Assembly (NCBI RefSeq): GCF_000010305.1
Contig: NC_012489.1
Coordinates: 4,347,646-4,411,645 of the forward strand
Direction of reading: 5' to 3'
Length of the DNA: 64,000 nucleotides
DNA from: Gemmatimonas aurantiaca T-27
GTDB taxonomy: Bacteria; Gemmatimonadota; Gemmatimonadetes; Gemmatimonadales; Gemmatimonadaceae
The position numbers were made by a program, and so were the translations under genes. How positions within the stretch are numbered: position 1 is the stretch's first letter; each line of letters starts with the position of its first letter. Under the pieces are notes generated by a model. The model saw nothing but the letters and a program-made list of their open reading frames with translations, ran no database searches and was not told where the DNA came from. This document shows, one piece after another, positions 17,510 to 25,901 of this stretch.

Positions 17510-17622
17510 GCCGAAAGATCGGACCGCGAGTCGCCACCGGCAAGCGCGAGGACGCGACCTCTCACCGCGGTGTTGGTCCGCTTGCGTCACTCAAAGGCGT
17601 GGTGCGCGGGAGCGCCTGACCG

Positions 17623-18222
17623 TTAGAGTGCGCCATACGCGGCCGCCAGGGTGAGCATGCGCCCGACGTGCCAAGCAGCGAACACGGCCGGATCGTACGT
17701 CGGCCCAACCCAATCACGGTGCGTCTGCCCCGCTTTGGTACGCGGGCGCGCAAGTGCCGTCACGAGCTCCGCGTAACCGGCAACCCCACCACAGTCCTCC
17801 GGTGGCCCCGCGCGGGCGCCACCCAGTAGCAGCGGCCATCGGGGCTCAGCAGGGTCCGCTGGCGACTCCAAGGCCTGGACTTCGATGACATGGGCCCAGT
17901 CATCGCCGAAATCGTAGCGATACAGGAACCGATCGCCAGCCACGAGGGCGAGATCAGCCAGACGCATCGCCGTGGACTCTCCCTCCGCTCCCTCACCTGG
18001 AGCCTCGAAGCGCCGAGTGCCGATGGTGAACTCGTGCAGATGATAGTCCTGCCAACCGAAGACGAGTTGCAACGTGCGATGCAGTTGCGCCAGCGTGTAC
18101 TCACCGGGCACGCGGAGCGCACGCCAGATCTCCGGGGTTATCGACTCCAGGTGTACGCGGAGCACGAAGTCCGTCGGCGCCGCCGAGGGGATGTGTCCGG
18201 CGACGCGTGCGCGCTTGGCCAT
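17623..18222 (-). CDS. plasmid pRiA4b ORF-3 family protein
   Basis: 199 residues. Diagnostic segments: LRVHLESITPEIWRALRVPG, TLAQLHRTLQLVFGWQDYHL, HEFTIGTRRF, FLYRYDFGDDWAHVIEV and DCGGVAGYAELVTAL, matching the PRiA4_ORF3 family (PF07929), sometimes carried with mobile elements. The molecular role is not established; the WRALRVP and YDFGDDW boxes are the conserved core. Full length. Transcribed toward HicA/DUF3883 on the same strand. Confidence 0.88.
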   Translation of the reverse strand: MAKRARVAGHIPSAAPTDFVLRVHLESITPEIWRALRVPGEYTLAQLHRTLQLVFGWQDYHLHEFTIGTRRFEAPGEGAEGESTAMRLADLALVAGDRFLYRYDFGDDWAHVIEVQALESPADPAEPRWPLLLGGARAGPPEDCGGVAGYAELVTALARPRTKAGQTHRDWVGPTYDPAVFAAWHVGRMLTLAAAYGAL

Positions 18223-18278
18223 GGGAAAATGATTGGGAGGACGCGGTCAGGTCCGCAGGCGCTGAGCGACCACATCGA

Positions 18279-18737
18279 CTACATGGACGCCATCGCCCGG
18301 GCCAGATCGGTCTCCGCCGTGCTGGCGACCACGGCACCGGCCTGCGTCAACACATTGCTCGCCTGCGATGTGCTGGTCGCATCGACCAACGCCACCAGCA
18401 TCGAGGAGTTGTTGGTGAGCCCTTCGCCCATCTGCTTCAACAGGCTGTCAGGAAAACCCAGGTCGAGAAAGTAGGCGGCCAGTGCGCCGCCGGCGGCAAG
18501 CGTGATGGTGCCAACGCCCGGCAGAATGAGCCCGGCAACCGCGCCAATGAGTGCGCTCTTGCCCACCCCCCAATCCTGCGATTCGGTGAACTTCACCTCG
18601 CCGCTGTCGTCGCGGGTGATGACGGCGACGTTCCCCAGCCCAATCGCCGCGGACTTGAGCAGCGCCACGCCGGACTCGGCGCCGCTGAGCGTGTTGAAGC
18701 TGGCGATGAGAATACGACGGGCCGTGGCATCGGACAT
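18279..18737 (-). CDS. DUF1269 family protein
   Basis: 152 residues starting MSDATARRILIASFNTLSGA. DUF1269 features: an N-terminal ferredoxin-like half (SGVALLKSAAIGLGNVAVIT, DDSGEVKFTESQD), then a Gly-rich hydrophobic hairpin (KSALIGAVAGLILPGVGTIT, AAGGALAAYF) and a C-terminal GEGLTNNSSMLVALVD strand. These proteins are membrane-associated with no defined function; the Gly-rich stretch may insert in a membrane. Divergent from the antitoxin-like gene at 18892 with 154 bases between. Confidence 0.75.
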   Translation of the reverse strand: MSDATARRILIASFNTLSGAESGVALLKSAAIGLGNVAVITRDDSGEVKFTESQDWGVGKSALIGAVAGLILPGVGTITLAAGGALAAYFLDLGFPDSLLKQMGEGLTNNSSMLVALVDATSTSQASNVLTQAGAVVASTAETDLARAMASM

Positions 18738-18856
18738 GGTGACTCCAGAAAGGGATTTGGGGTTGGTGGCGCACTCGCACTGATCGGGCATTGGTACACA
18801 CTGGCCATGATGCGGTTCAATCGAAGAATTCCTGACGCGTAAATATCCTTGCAATA

Positions 18857-18885
18857 TTGACTTACGATCATAAGCTGTATATGCT
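18857..18885 (+). promoter_or_regulatory. sigma70-type promoter for the antitoxin/nucleotidyltransferase pair
   Basis: TTGACT (-35, 18857-18862), a 17-base spacer, and TATGCT (-10, 18880-18885) in a locally A/T-rich stretch unlike the surroundings. Start of transcription 6-7 bases after the -10 would fall on or next to the ATG at 18892, implying a leaderless message; no Shine-Dalgarno is visible between. Confidence 0.7.
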
Positions 18886-18891
18886 AAAAAG

Positions 18892-19329
18892 ATGAAAGAA
18901 TCGGTGCGGCGATACCTGGCGGATATCGGGCGGCGCGGCGGACTACGCAGCCGGCGCACCCTTACTCCCGAGCAGGCGCAGGCCATGGTGGCCAGTCGCG
19001 AGGCAAAGCGCGCCGTGCGGGAGTTCGAGCAGTCCACCATTGGCACACCCACCTCGGATCTCCCCGGGGTTGAGATCGTACGCGCGGGGCTGCGTGATCT
19101 CGCGCGTCGGCAGCACTCTATCGATGCGCTGCTCGTGTCCATGGCGGCCCCGCGACTGCGACGGCTTGGCATTCGCGTGGCTGGGGGGATTCCGCACCCT
19201 GAGGACGCACTCTTCGTCTTGCTCGAGCAGCAGCATGGCCGAGCCGCCCACTCGCGCTACAACGCACTCGTGCGTCGCATGGTGAGCTTCTCGCGCGCTG
19301 CGGCCATGATGGGTCGGCAGCATGCGTGA
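18892..19329 (+). CDS. putative antitoxin, partner of the nucleotidyltransferase
   Basis: 145 residues, basic N-terminus: VRRYLADIGRRGGLRSRRTL followed by TPEQAQAMVASREAKRAVRE. The xIGRRGGxxxxxxLTPEQAxAM pattern is common in small proteins encoded upstream of nucleotidyltransferase-fold toxins. The second half (helical, LRRLGIRVAGGIPHPEDALF) is not a domain I can name. It overlaps the next gene by 8 bases, so the pair is co-translated. The role as antitoxin or cognate partner is inferred from arrangement. Confidence 0.6.
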   Translation: MKESVRRYLADIGRRGGLRSRRTLTPEQAQAMVASREAKRAVREFEQSTIGTPTSDLPGVEIVRAGLRDLARRQHSIDALLVSMAAPRLRRLGIRVAGGIPHPEDALFVLLEQQHGRAAHSRYNALVRRMVSFSRAAAMMGRQHA

Positions 19330-19849
19330 GGTCGCTACCAGCGAACGGATTGATCGGTTTCTCGCGGCGCTCGCTCAGGCTGCCACCGTACCAACCACCG
19401 TATACTTGGTCGGCGGGGCCACGGCGGTTCTCACGGGTTGGCGCGAGAGCACGCGTGACATCGATCTCATCATCCGCCCCGAATCCGATTCGCTACTTCG
19501 CGCAATCCCTCGGCTGAAAGATCAGCTCGCGATCAACGTGGAGTTCGCGGCGCCTGACCATTTCATCCCGGTGCCACCGCACTGGGAGGAGCGCAGCCCC
19601 ATCGTGAAACGCATCGGCTTGTTGACCGTGTGCCACTACGATCTTACGGCACAGGCCCTCGCCAAGATCGAACGAAGTCATCTGCGCGACCTCGCCGACG
19701 TGCGGGCCATGCTGAAGGCCGGTCTGGTAACCGTCGAGGGACTGCGGGCCGCATTCACCGAAGCCGAGGCTGATCTCTACCGCTACCCCGCGGTCGATCC
19801 GGAGAGCTATCGTCAGGCGCTTGATGAGGTCATCTCTTCCGCATCCTGA
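19322..19849 (+). CDS. AbiEii/DUF6036-like nucleotidyltransferase
   Basis: 175 residues. The nucleotidyltransferase signature is VYLVGGATAVLTGWREST, then RDIDLIIRP: GG at 31-32 and the metal-binding Asp pair at 46 and 48 (hG-G...DhD). The later segment KIERSHLRDLADVRAML is the usual helix after the NTase core in DUF6036/AbiEii-like proteins. Members transfer nucleotides to RNA, often tRNA, as toxins of type IV-like systems. Second gene of a two-gene unit behind a strong promoter. Substrate and toxicity not shown. Confidence 0.78.
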   Translation: MREVATSERIDRFLAALAQAATVPTTVYLVGGATAVLTGWRESTRDIDLIIRPESDSLLRAIPRLKDQLAINVEFAAPDHFIPVPPHWEERSPIVKRIGLLTVCHYDLTAQALAKIERSHLRDLADVRAMLKAGLVTVEGLRAAFTEAEADLYRYPAVDPESYRQALDEVISSAS

Positions 19850-19882
19850 AGAGACGACACCAGATCCACTGAAGCCGTCCCT

Positions 19883-21877
19883 TCACAACAACGGGATGCC
19901 AAGTGACTGGAGGTATTGCGACGTCTGCTCGTAGTTCTCGGGGCTCAGGGTCGCGTCCGACTTGCGCCCCTTCGGCACGAAGATGGCCATACCCTGCCGC
20001 GCACGCGTGAGCAGCACCCGGTACGCATTGAGCAGGTAGCGCTGTCGATCGGCGTTGTGCACGTTCGTCCACCGATCACCGCGGAAATTGTGATACGACC
20101 AACGACCATTGGTCCGGCGCAGGTCGGCATCCCAGCTCATCATCGTCCAGTCGAGCTCGAGCCCCTGCGTCTGGAATTCGGTCGCGGCATCCTCGAGGTA
20201 GTACGACGAGCGGGTGTCGGCGCGATCGGCGAGAAAGTACTTCACCGGGTCTACATCGACGCGCACATCGATGCAGTAGGCCTTGAGTCGCTGCGCCTGT
20301 GACGATGCCACCAAGCCATACCGCTCGTTGCCGCGCGCCTGTTCGCGCACCCACTTCTTGGCCAAGGTCCGGTCTCGCGTGAGTACCACAGAGTATGTCT
20401 TGAGCACTTCGGTGAGCAGCTCGCGCGCCTTGTCTTCATCAGCGTCCAGTGCGGCCTTCACAAACCCCGATACCTTTTGTGCGCGAAACGAACGCATGGA
20501 TACCGCGAGGTGAAGCGCGTACTGGGTCTCCACGTGGGCATGTGAACCAAGACGCTCGATGCTCTTACCTGCGGCGTATTCCGAGTCGTGCAGCTCAGGG
20601 GAGATGTAGGTATGCCAGTGCGGATACTTGTCACGGACGGCATCCAGCCACGCACCGATGCCCGACTCACCCGTGTGGATCTCCTGACCGCCACCCACCA
20701 GGCACACGATCACCGCCCAGTCTTTGTGACGATCCATATACGAAATGAGGAATTCGGGCTCGGACATACTGAAGTCGGCCACACCCTTCCGCTGTTTCAT
20801 GAACAGGGCCGTCTTCTCGCGACTCCACGCGCGCTGCGACTCGTCGAAAATGGCCACGTGTTCGATAGGTGGCGCTGCGCTGCGCAGACCTTCGTCGCGG
20901 AAATGGTGCACATTCTGAATGAACGGCTTCACCTTGAGGCGTACCACACCTTTGCGTTCTGGCGTATTGCCGAGTGCGCGCTGGCGCTGAATATCATCTT
21001 CAACAAGCGCCTCACGGAGCACGGCCACGAGCGGTCCGTTCCCCGATAAAAACACCGCGTGGGTATCGTCTTGCCCGAGATGCTGCGTGGCGATGTTCAG
21101 CCCTACGAGCGTCTTGCCGGCACCAGGCACGCCAGTGACGAACACGATGGCCTTTTCGCGTTGCGCGCGGCTGCGGGTGATGATCTCCTCAACGCACTGC
21201 GTTGTGACGTGGAGATTGCGAGCGCCGGCATCCGACCGAGCAATGGCCTGCACCGAGTGCTGCGCATACAGCGCCTTGGCGGCCTCGATGATCGTTGGGC
21301 TCGGCCGATAGGGTGCTCTGCCCCACGCGTCGGCATCTACCGGTGCAGATGGTGCGAGCGCGATAGCCGAACGGACCGCATCACCAACCGACGTCGCATT
21401 GGACTTGATGGGCGGGTACACACCATCGGCGTGTGGACGCTGCCAACCAGTATCTGGGGTTGCCCCATTGGTCGCGCAGAGCACAGGGAAGATCGGCAGC
21501 TCTCGGCTCGCCTCGTGAAAGTTCTTGAGATCGAGCGCGTAGTCCCACGCCTGGTTGTAGTCGCCCTTGGCGTACCGATGCTCGCCCACCTTGAACTCGA
21601 TGGGTATCACCGCGGAGTTGGCGACTACCACCCCGTCAATGCGGCTGCCCAGTCGCGGTACGTCAAACTCGAGGAAGAGCGACCCGTCTACACCCGGGAG
21701 CGTCTGCTTGAGCACTCGCACCTGCTCCTTCCAGGCTTCCGTTTGCGCCCCGTCAATTGCGAGACCGCTACCACCGGCGAGGTGCCCGAGCACGGTCGCA
21801 TCGTCAGCCGCAAGGAACTGCGAGATTGGCGATGCGTAGAACGCCGAATGGCGCGCAATGTCATTAGGAGTGGTCAC
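19883..21877 (-). CDS. DUF2075 NTPase with N-terminal nuclease-like domain
   Basis: 664 residues. The N-terminal ~190 residues contain a plausible PD-(D/E)XK site: Glu70 (FLEFDVP), Asp81 in SRIDGVVV and IEFK (Glu94-x-Lys96). The DUF2075 P-loop domain follows: Walker A TGVPGAGKTLVGL (249-256 core), Walker B-like HVAIFDESQRAWS, a late SF1-helicase-like VLLTRARQGMAIFVP near the C-terminus. Such proteins are schlafen/helicase-like ATPases that recur in accessory and defence islands. Likely acts on nucleic acid. A small ORF lies 44 bases upstream on the same strand. Confidence 0.85.
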   Translation of the reverse strand: MTTPNDIARHSAFYASPISQFLAADDATVLGHLAGGSGLAIDGAQTEAWKEQVRVLKQTLPGVDGSLFLEFDVPRLGSRIDGVVVANSAVIPIEFKVGEHRYAKGDYNQAWDYALDLKNFHEASRELPIFPVLCATNGATPDTGWQRPHADGVYPPIKSNATSVGDAVRSAIALAPSAPVDADAWGRAPYRPSPTIIEAAKALYAQHSVQAIARSDAGARNLHVTTQCVEEIITRSRAQREKAIVFVTGVPGAGKTLVGLNIATQHLGQDDTHAVFLSGNGPLVAVLREALVEDDIQRQRALGNTPERKGVVRLKVKPFIQNVHHFRDEGLRSAAPPIEHVAIFDESQRAWSREKTALFMKQRKGVADFSMSEPEFLISYMDRHKDWAVIVCLVGGGQEIHTGESGIGAWLDAVRDKYPHWHTYISPELHDSEYAAGKSIERLGSHAHVETQYALHLAVSMRSFRAQKVSGFVKAALDADEDKARELLTEVLKTYSVVLTRDRTLAKKWVREQARGNERYGLVASSQAQRLKAYCIDVRVDVDPVKYFLADRADTRSSYYLEDAATEFQTQGLELDWTMMSWDADLRRTNGRWSYHNFRGDRWTNVHNADRQRYLLNAYRVLLTRARQGMAIFVPKGRKSDATLSPENYEQTSQYLQSLGIPLL

Positions 21878-21921
21878 CGCCGGAAGCTAGATGCGCCGTG
21901 CGTAGTCCCGCCAGGGGAATG

Positions 21922-22128
21922 CTAGCTCGCGTTGGGCCAGGCTGCTCGGGCCTCCTCCAACGTCTCATACCCGTAGTCGACGAACTGCAGGACGCCCGAA
22001 GCCTCGTTTCGCGTGGCAATGCAGTATAGCATGCGGAGCGGCTTTCCTGACGCGTCGGAAAGTTCGATTCGACTCCGTTCACCCTCGAAACCGTCGACTT
22101 CCACGATGAAGTGTTCGCGTATGTTCAT
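21922..22128 (-). CDS. small hypothetical protein upstream of the DUF2075 gene
   Basis: 68 residues from ATG 22128 (nine further in-frame codons upstream look less natural). Sequence MNIREHFIVEVDGFEGERSR ... YCIATRNEASGVLQFVDYGY ends in an acidic/aromatic helix ETLEEARAAWPNAS. It looks like a compact beta-rich domain with a C-terminal helix; no family recognised. Same strand and close spacing (44 bases) suggest co-transcription with the DUF2075 gene, perhaps as a regulatory partner. Confidence 0.5.
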   Translation of the reverse strand: MNIREHFIVEVDGFEGERSRIELSDASGKPLRMLYCIATRNEASGVLQFVDYGYETLEEARAAWPNAS

Positions 22129-22394
22129 CGATCGAATAGTGAGGTGGGACCACACGGACCGGGGTATGGGGTGCGACTGGCAGCGAGATCGCGAATGCAG
22201 GTCTCGTCCTTTGCCGAGATTCTGGGGCGAGGAACACGCTTGCTATCGCGCTCTGTTCAAAACTGACGACCCTCGCCTCGGTGACCTGCGCGCTGTTGGT
22301 CAAGAGTAGCAACATCCGCTCGCCGTCGTCTCACCAATGTCGCAGTAACCGCTATACAACGGAACGAGGATGTCGCGTAAGTCGGTTGCTAGAG

Positions 22395-23177
22395 TTAAGG
22401 CCGTCGCCAGTGCAAATAGTCTACATCCACCCACCCCCTACGGTCGTCGTCGAAATCGACGAGATAGTACAAAATATGGTCAACGTCGCACTGCCCGAGC
22501 ACCTTCGTGATCATTGGCTCTCCGCGAATGGCATCGGGCCATGCAACCACAGAACTGATTGGATTCCCATCTAGAGGGCCAGCTGCTTTGCGTAGCGCCA
22601 CCTCTCCTCGTCGATCAAAGTCGACTAGCCAGCCGTTGCGCGATACCGAAGTGCAATCTCCGCGCGCTCCTGCCAACCTAACGGTATTCTGAGAAGAGAT
22701 TGTCTCTGCGGAAGCTCGCGCCAATAGTGCGCTATGAGCGGCATCTTCAACGCGCTTTCTGATGCCTGCGAGCCTATTGGAATCCCTAGTGGAGAGCGGA
22801 GGCACAATCTTGTTGAGCTCCATTCTCAGAACGAAACGCAATTCTTCGTCGCCAGGAAGTTCCCTTGCGGTAACCTCTGCCGAATCTAAACGTGCGCGAA
22901 CGGCAACACGATGAACAGTCTCCACTACCGATCCAGAGGCACCATGCGAATCGTAGCGTGAGAGCCACTCATCGGCATCCATCGTAGTGATCCGGTCATT
23001 CGTATCTGGGCGAGCAAAATAGGCTTGGAACCGCGCGCGATCAGCCTCTGCGGCTTTCGCAACCTGCTCCGCAGCCGCTACACGCTCCTCCTCAAGTGTT
23101 CGAGAGCCATCGCAGGCCGATACTGCACCGGCTAGTGTGATTCTCATAGCCAACTTCATGGATCTGCGCATCGACAT
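22395..23177 (-). CDS. putative lipoprotein, unknown function
   Basis: 260 residues. The N-terminus MKLAMRITLAGAVSACDGS is a lipoprotein signal with Cys22 (lipobox VSAC). A charged helix (LEEERVAAAEQVAKAAEADR) follows, then a domain with two Cys (GDCTSVS and GQCDVD) and an SH3-like ending LYYLVDFDDDRRGWVDVDYL. Probably anchored in the membrane facing the periplasm. It is A/T-richer than core genes and lies at the left end of the attC-bearing block, with attC-like site 1 just upstream of its start. No site was found on its 3' side, so its status as a cassette is open. Confidence 0.6.
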   Translation of the reverse strand: MSMRRSMKLAMRITLAGAVSACDGSRTLEEERVAAAEQVAKAAEADRARFQAYFARPDTNDRITTMDADEWLSRYDSHGASGSVVETVHRVAVRARLDSAEVTARELPGDEELRFVLRMELNKIVPPLSTRDSNRLAGIRKRVEDAAHSALLARASAETISSQNTVRLAGARGDCTSVSRNGWLVDFDRRGEVALRKAAGPLDGNPISSVVAWPDAIRGEPMITKVLGQCDVDHILYYLVDFDDDRRGWVDVDYLHWRRP

Positions 23178-23210
23178 CTCATCTTATTTTCCATGGAGGC
23201 CGTTCGTTGC

Positions 23211-23303
23211 ATAGCGACAGAGTTCAGCTGCGGAGACACAAACGGGATTTGTTCCACGAAAGGGACCGTTGCACGTCTTCTTCAGCTGCAATGATCGTTA
23301 GAT
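23211..23303 (-). repeat. attC-like site 1 (degenerate R')
   Basis: On the minus strand it begins ATCTAAC (R'', 23303-23297) and carries inverted arms CAGCTGAAGAAGAC and GTCTCCGCAGCTG around a variable centre, ending GAACTCTGTCGCTAT where intact sites end in GGGCGTTAGRY. Lies 10 bases past the SEC-C gene stop codon. The R' box looks mutated. Confidence 0.6.
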
Positions 23304-23313
23304 GGCAGCACGG

Positions 23314-24435
23314 CTAACACCGCTTCTGGGATACGTTGATGACGTTCCATCTTACGAGCCGCCGGCCATCGTCCTTCAGATAGGATGGATTTAGCGCAAT
23401 GTCTGGCCCAACCCCGTGGTGTAGCCGGTCGACTAGCGCGTCCTTGTCGGTCTGCTGCAATCCGTCCCACCAGTCCGGACGATAGTAGGTGTTTTCAAAC
23501 TCACTCGTTGCATACCGCACCAACGCATGGGGGATGTCGACTACCTCCAAGCGGAGTAGCGAATCGACAAGCTCTGAACTCGCGGCATCGCTGTCAGATC
23601 TCCATGCGAAGACCGCGACGCCGCCTTTCGCCGTCGACGCCAGCGAAAAGCTCATCACCTGCAGCTCGGTTTTGAGATCGCTCAGATCCTGAATCCGCTC
23701 TCCGTCAAACGTGTAGTGCGGCTGCACGAAGCCACTGCACATGAGATCCGGTGGCACATCTAGTTCGACCGCGACATATCGAGCTTCGGCGAAGTCTCTG
23801 GCGAGCAAGTCAGCGTCGAATCTGGACTTATGTCGCCGCAGGTCCCGGAGCGACGTCTCCATGCCGAGCCGCATTAGGAGAACATACTCTTGTAGTCCGA
23901 ACTGTTCCTCAAGCGACCGTCCCTTATCGCCCTGCCGGGCGATCTCTAGCGACTCAAGCTGGCGCTCCTTAGCGTAAAGTTCCAGGCATAGCGGCCGGTA
24001 CGTGAGCAGCAGTGCCTGCTCGTCTGTAGGAACGAGGGCGGTGGCCTCGAGCGGGGCAAATGTCGCGCTATCGTGCTTGGAGCAGAAACCGAAGAACGTT
24101 GACGCCTCATTGATGCCGACCAGCTTCGGCAGCAACCGTCCCTTGTTCAGGTGCAGATCACCTAGATCGGCGGACGTCTGATACACATGTCCCTTGCGGG
24201 CAATCACCGAGAGGTCGGCAGCCCGCCGCACGGTATGAGCGCGGACAATCGGGCCGGAGCAGGCGCTCGGCCCTGCTTCCGGGTGCAAGCAGGTCTTGAA
24301 CCGCTGAAGTCCTTGAACGTCCTTGCGGGCATTCCAGATGGACGGACGCTCCTGCAGCTCCCTCTCAAGGTGGCACTTCTTGTACTTGAGACCAGAATCA
24401 CACCAACACGGCTTGTTACGATCGCGTCCTTTCAT
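23314..24435 (-). CDS. SEC-C zinc-motif protein (cassette gene)
   Basis: 373 residues from MKGRDRNKPCWCDSGLKYKK. The SEC-C motif PCWCDSGLKYKKCH (Cys9, Cys11, Cys20 with His21) binds zinc and is used by SecA and many accessory proteins to contact nucleic acid or protein. A second Cys/His cluster (KTCLHPEAGPSACSGPIVRA, HTV, later FGFCSKHD) could be an HNH-like or zinc-ribbon site. The C-terminal 200 residues are unassigned. Bounded by attC-like sites 1 and 2, so it is interpreted as a single-gene integron cassette. Confidence 0.7.
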   Translation of the reverse strand: MKGRDRNKPCWCDSGLKYKKCHLERELQERPSIWNARKDVQGLQRFKTCLHPEAGPSACSGPIVRAHTVRRAADLSVIARKGHVYQTSADLGDLHLNKGRLLPKLVGINEASTFFGFCSKHDSATFAPLEATALVPTDEQALLLTYRPLCLELYAKERQLESLEIARQGDKGRSLEEQFGLQEYVLLMRLGMETSLRDLRRHKSRFDADLLARDFAEARYVAVELDVPPDLMCSGFVQPHYTFDGERIQDLSDLKTELQVMSFSLASTAKGGVAVFAWRSDSDAASSELVDSLLRLEVVDIPHALVRYATSEFENTYYRPDWWDGLQQTDKDALVDRLHHGVGPDIALNPSYLKDDGRRLVRWNVINVSQKRC

Positions 24436-24453
24436 CGATACAGTGTGTGTGCC

Positions 24454-24564
24454 ATCTAACGCCCAGCGCTCTGTCGCGGGGCAACTACCGCACATCGCGG
24501 TGAGCACGCGTAGCGCGCACGCCGCCTACCGAATCTTCCTCTCTGCAGCACCGGTCCACTAGAT
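24454..24564 (-). repeat. attC-like site 2
   Basis: 111 bases. Minus-strand 3' end AGCGCTGGGCGTTAGAT is a consensus R'-L' boundary (GTTAGAT, 24460-24454); the 5' R'' box is ATCTAGT (24564-24558), a variant of RYYYAAC. The first 20 plus-strand bases after the box (AACGCCCAGCGCTCTG) are identical to site 4, and both sites are 111 bases long. Confidence 0.8.
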
Positions 24565-24574
24565 GGAAGCGAAC

Positions 24575-25096
24575 CTACTTTGGAAGCGCCGCAAGGACCT
24601 TCGAAGCGCTATAGAGCAGGATACCCAAGAGCAGTAAGCGATCTCGCCAATTGTAGGCACGCAGTCCACGTTTCTCCCATCTCTCCCATTCCTTCACGGA
24701 CAACCGACGTCGCTCATCCTCTTGATTTGCCTTCCGACTTGCTTGGCCTAGCGTATATGCTCGCCCGCTCTTGTATTCAATGATATGCTCTTTCTCTCCC
24801 TTGAGCACCATAGCACGAAGATCACCAGCCATACTCGCAGACTCAAGCATCTGATGCGTTACGCCCAGCCCAGTCACGGACGCACGAAGCCTTTCAATCG
24901 CAGCGAGAGACGCAAACGCGAAAACTACCACACTGCTGAGCTCCAATGTTCCTGCGTTGAAACCAAGTGGCTCGACTGGCAACCTCTGACCGATGTACGC
25001 CGTAAGGGCACTGGACGTACCCAGCAGGAAGTAGTCTAGTTTTTCGCTACTCGCACGCCAATGCTCCCACGCCTTTATGGCTCTTTCATCTGACAT
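24575..25096 (-). CDS. small membrane protein, unknown (cassette gene)
   Basis: 173 residues. Three hydrophobic segments: YFLLGTSSALTAYIG (about 22-36), LELSSVVVFAFASLAAIERL (51-70) and DRLLLLGILLYSASKVLAAL (152-171). Between them lies a ~75-residue charged cytoplasmic helix region (GEKEHIIEYKSGRAYTLGQA, ERRRLSVKEWERWEKRG). No family recognised. The arrangement, membrane anchor plus charged coiled segment, recalls small effector or sensor proteins but this is inference. Flanked by attC-like sites 2 and 3. Confidence 0.6.
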   Translation of the reverse strand: MSDERAIKAWEHWRASSEKLDYFLLGTSSALTAYIGQRLPVEPLGFNAGTLELSSVVVFAFASLAAIERLRASVTGLGVTHQMLESASMAGDLRAMVLKGEKEHIIEYKSGRAYTLGQASRKANQEDERRRLSVKEWERWEKRGLRAYNWRDRLLLLGILLYSASKVLAALPK

Positions 25097-25121
25097 GATT
25101 CTTCACTCCAGCTGGAGGGCC

Positions 25122-25218
25122 ATCAAACGCCCGGCTCAGCTGCCAGGCGGCAGAATGGTGCTTTGGCTGTCGGGCATGAACGGTGCGCCGCCTTGTCAGC
25201 TGCAACGCCTCGTTAGAT
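25122..25218 (-). repeat. attC-like site 3
   Basis: 97 bases. Minus strand: ATCTAAC (25218-25212) then GAGGCGTTGCAGCTGACAAG and GCGGC; the far arm is GCCGCCTGGCAGCTGAGCC followed by GGGCGTTTGAT. The arms CAGCTG-x-x-AGGCGGC pair almost perfectly. The R' box is GTTTGAT, one base off consensus. Intervening genes differ completely while the site is shared. Confidence 0.82.
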
Positions 25219-25274
25219 GTCGGGTGCCCCACTCAAATACGGCGATTCCACTCATGTAGATGCTCAACTCTCTA

Positions 25275-25820
25275 TCACTTCACTAGTGTGTACCCCTGAC
25301 GGAAAGGGATCTGATCGCCGCTTGAGAACTCTGGGATAGCTGCGAATAGCATGACGTCGGAGGCAGAACAGCCCTCGCTGTATCCCTCGATTGAAAGCCC
25401 GAGTTGAAGCAGTCGCGCTTCACCTGCAGGAATCACCTCATTCAGAACACGGAGACTGGAGAACCCATCGTTCCTGTACTGTGGAAGGATATTCCGGTCT
25501 CGAAATACCGAATCTGGTGATTCCGTGATTCGAAACAGTTTTACTATTGGCTGAGGGTCGACAACCATGTCGCCTCGGAGCGCCATGAATGGTCCGATTG
25601 CAGAATCGGGCTTCAGCCCGAGGAGCGTAACCGCTCGTCCACCATTGTTCGTAACCACGATCCGATGGTAAGCGAAGTAGCGCCTATGGCCTGTAGACGA
25701 GTCGGATAGCGCGTAGGTGAAAGGCGGATCTGCAATAACTTGAACACGTGGCGAATTGGCATCGCGAGTTTGGAGCAACGCGACAATAGACAGCGCCTCA
25801 GATAGACCAAGGCTCGTCAA
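25275..25820 (-). CDS. hypothetical exported protein (cassette gene)
   Basis: 181 residues from TTG; a TAG lies two codons upstream, so no longer form exists and no ATG offers a better start. The first 17 residues (MTSLGLSEALSIVALLQ) are weakly hydrophobic and could be a poor signal or membrane anchor. The remainder is beta-rich (HRRYFAYHRIVVTNNGGRAV, TLLGLKPDSAIGPFMAL), reminiscent of an Ig-like fold. One Cys. Not recognised. Lies between attC-like site 3 and the IS-split site 4. Confidence 0.55.
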   Translation of the reverse strand: MTSLGLSEALSIVALLQTRDANSPRVQVIADPPFTYALSDSSTGHRRYFAYHRIVVTNNGGRAVTLLGLKPDSAIGPFMALRGDMVVDPQPIVKLFRITESPDSVFRDRNILPQYRNDGFSSLRVLNEVIPAGEARLLQLGLSIEGYSEGCSASDVMLFAAIPEFSSGDQIPFRQGYTLVK

Positions 25821-25891
25821 TTTCTATTGCTTCTGATCGCGCAAAGCTAGCGTTGCACTTTTTGCTTTGGACATACGTGTGGGCAATGATG

Positions 25892-25901
25892 ACACCTAAC
25901 G
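25892..25901 (-). repeat. left fragment of attC-like site 4 (R' box plus target duplication)
   Basis: Plus strand ACACCTAACG: the ACCTAAC box that pairs with GTTAGGT at 27785-27791, cut off from the rest of the site by the IS. AACG at 25898-25901 is one copy of the 4-base duplication. Confidence 0.75.

Noticed and set aside
22280-22395. Possible sixth attC-like site left of the lipoprotein gene (GAGTTAAGGC)
   Set aside because: No complementary RYYYAAC partner, no GGGCGT junction and no paired arms within 150 bases.
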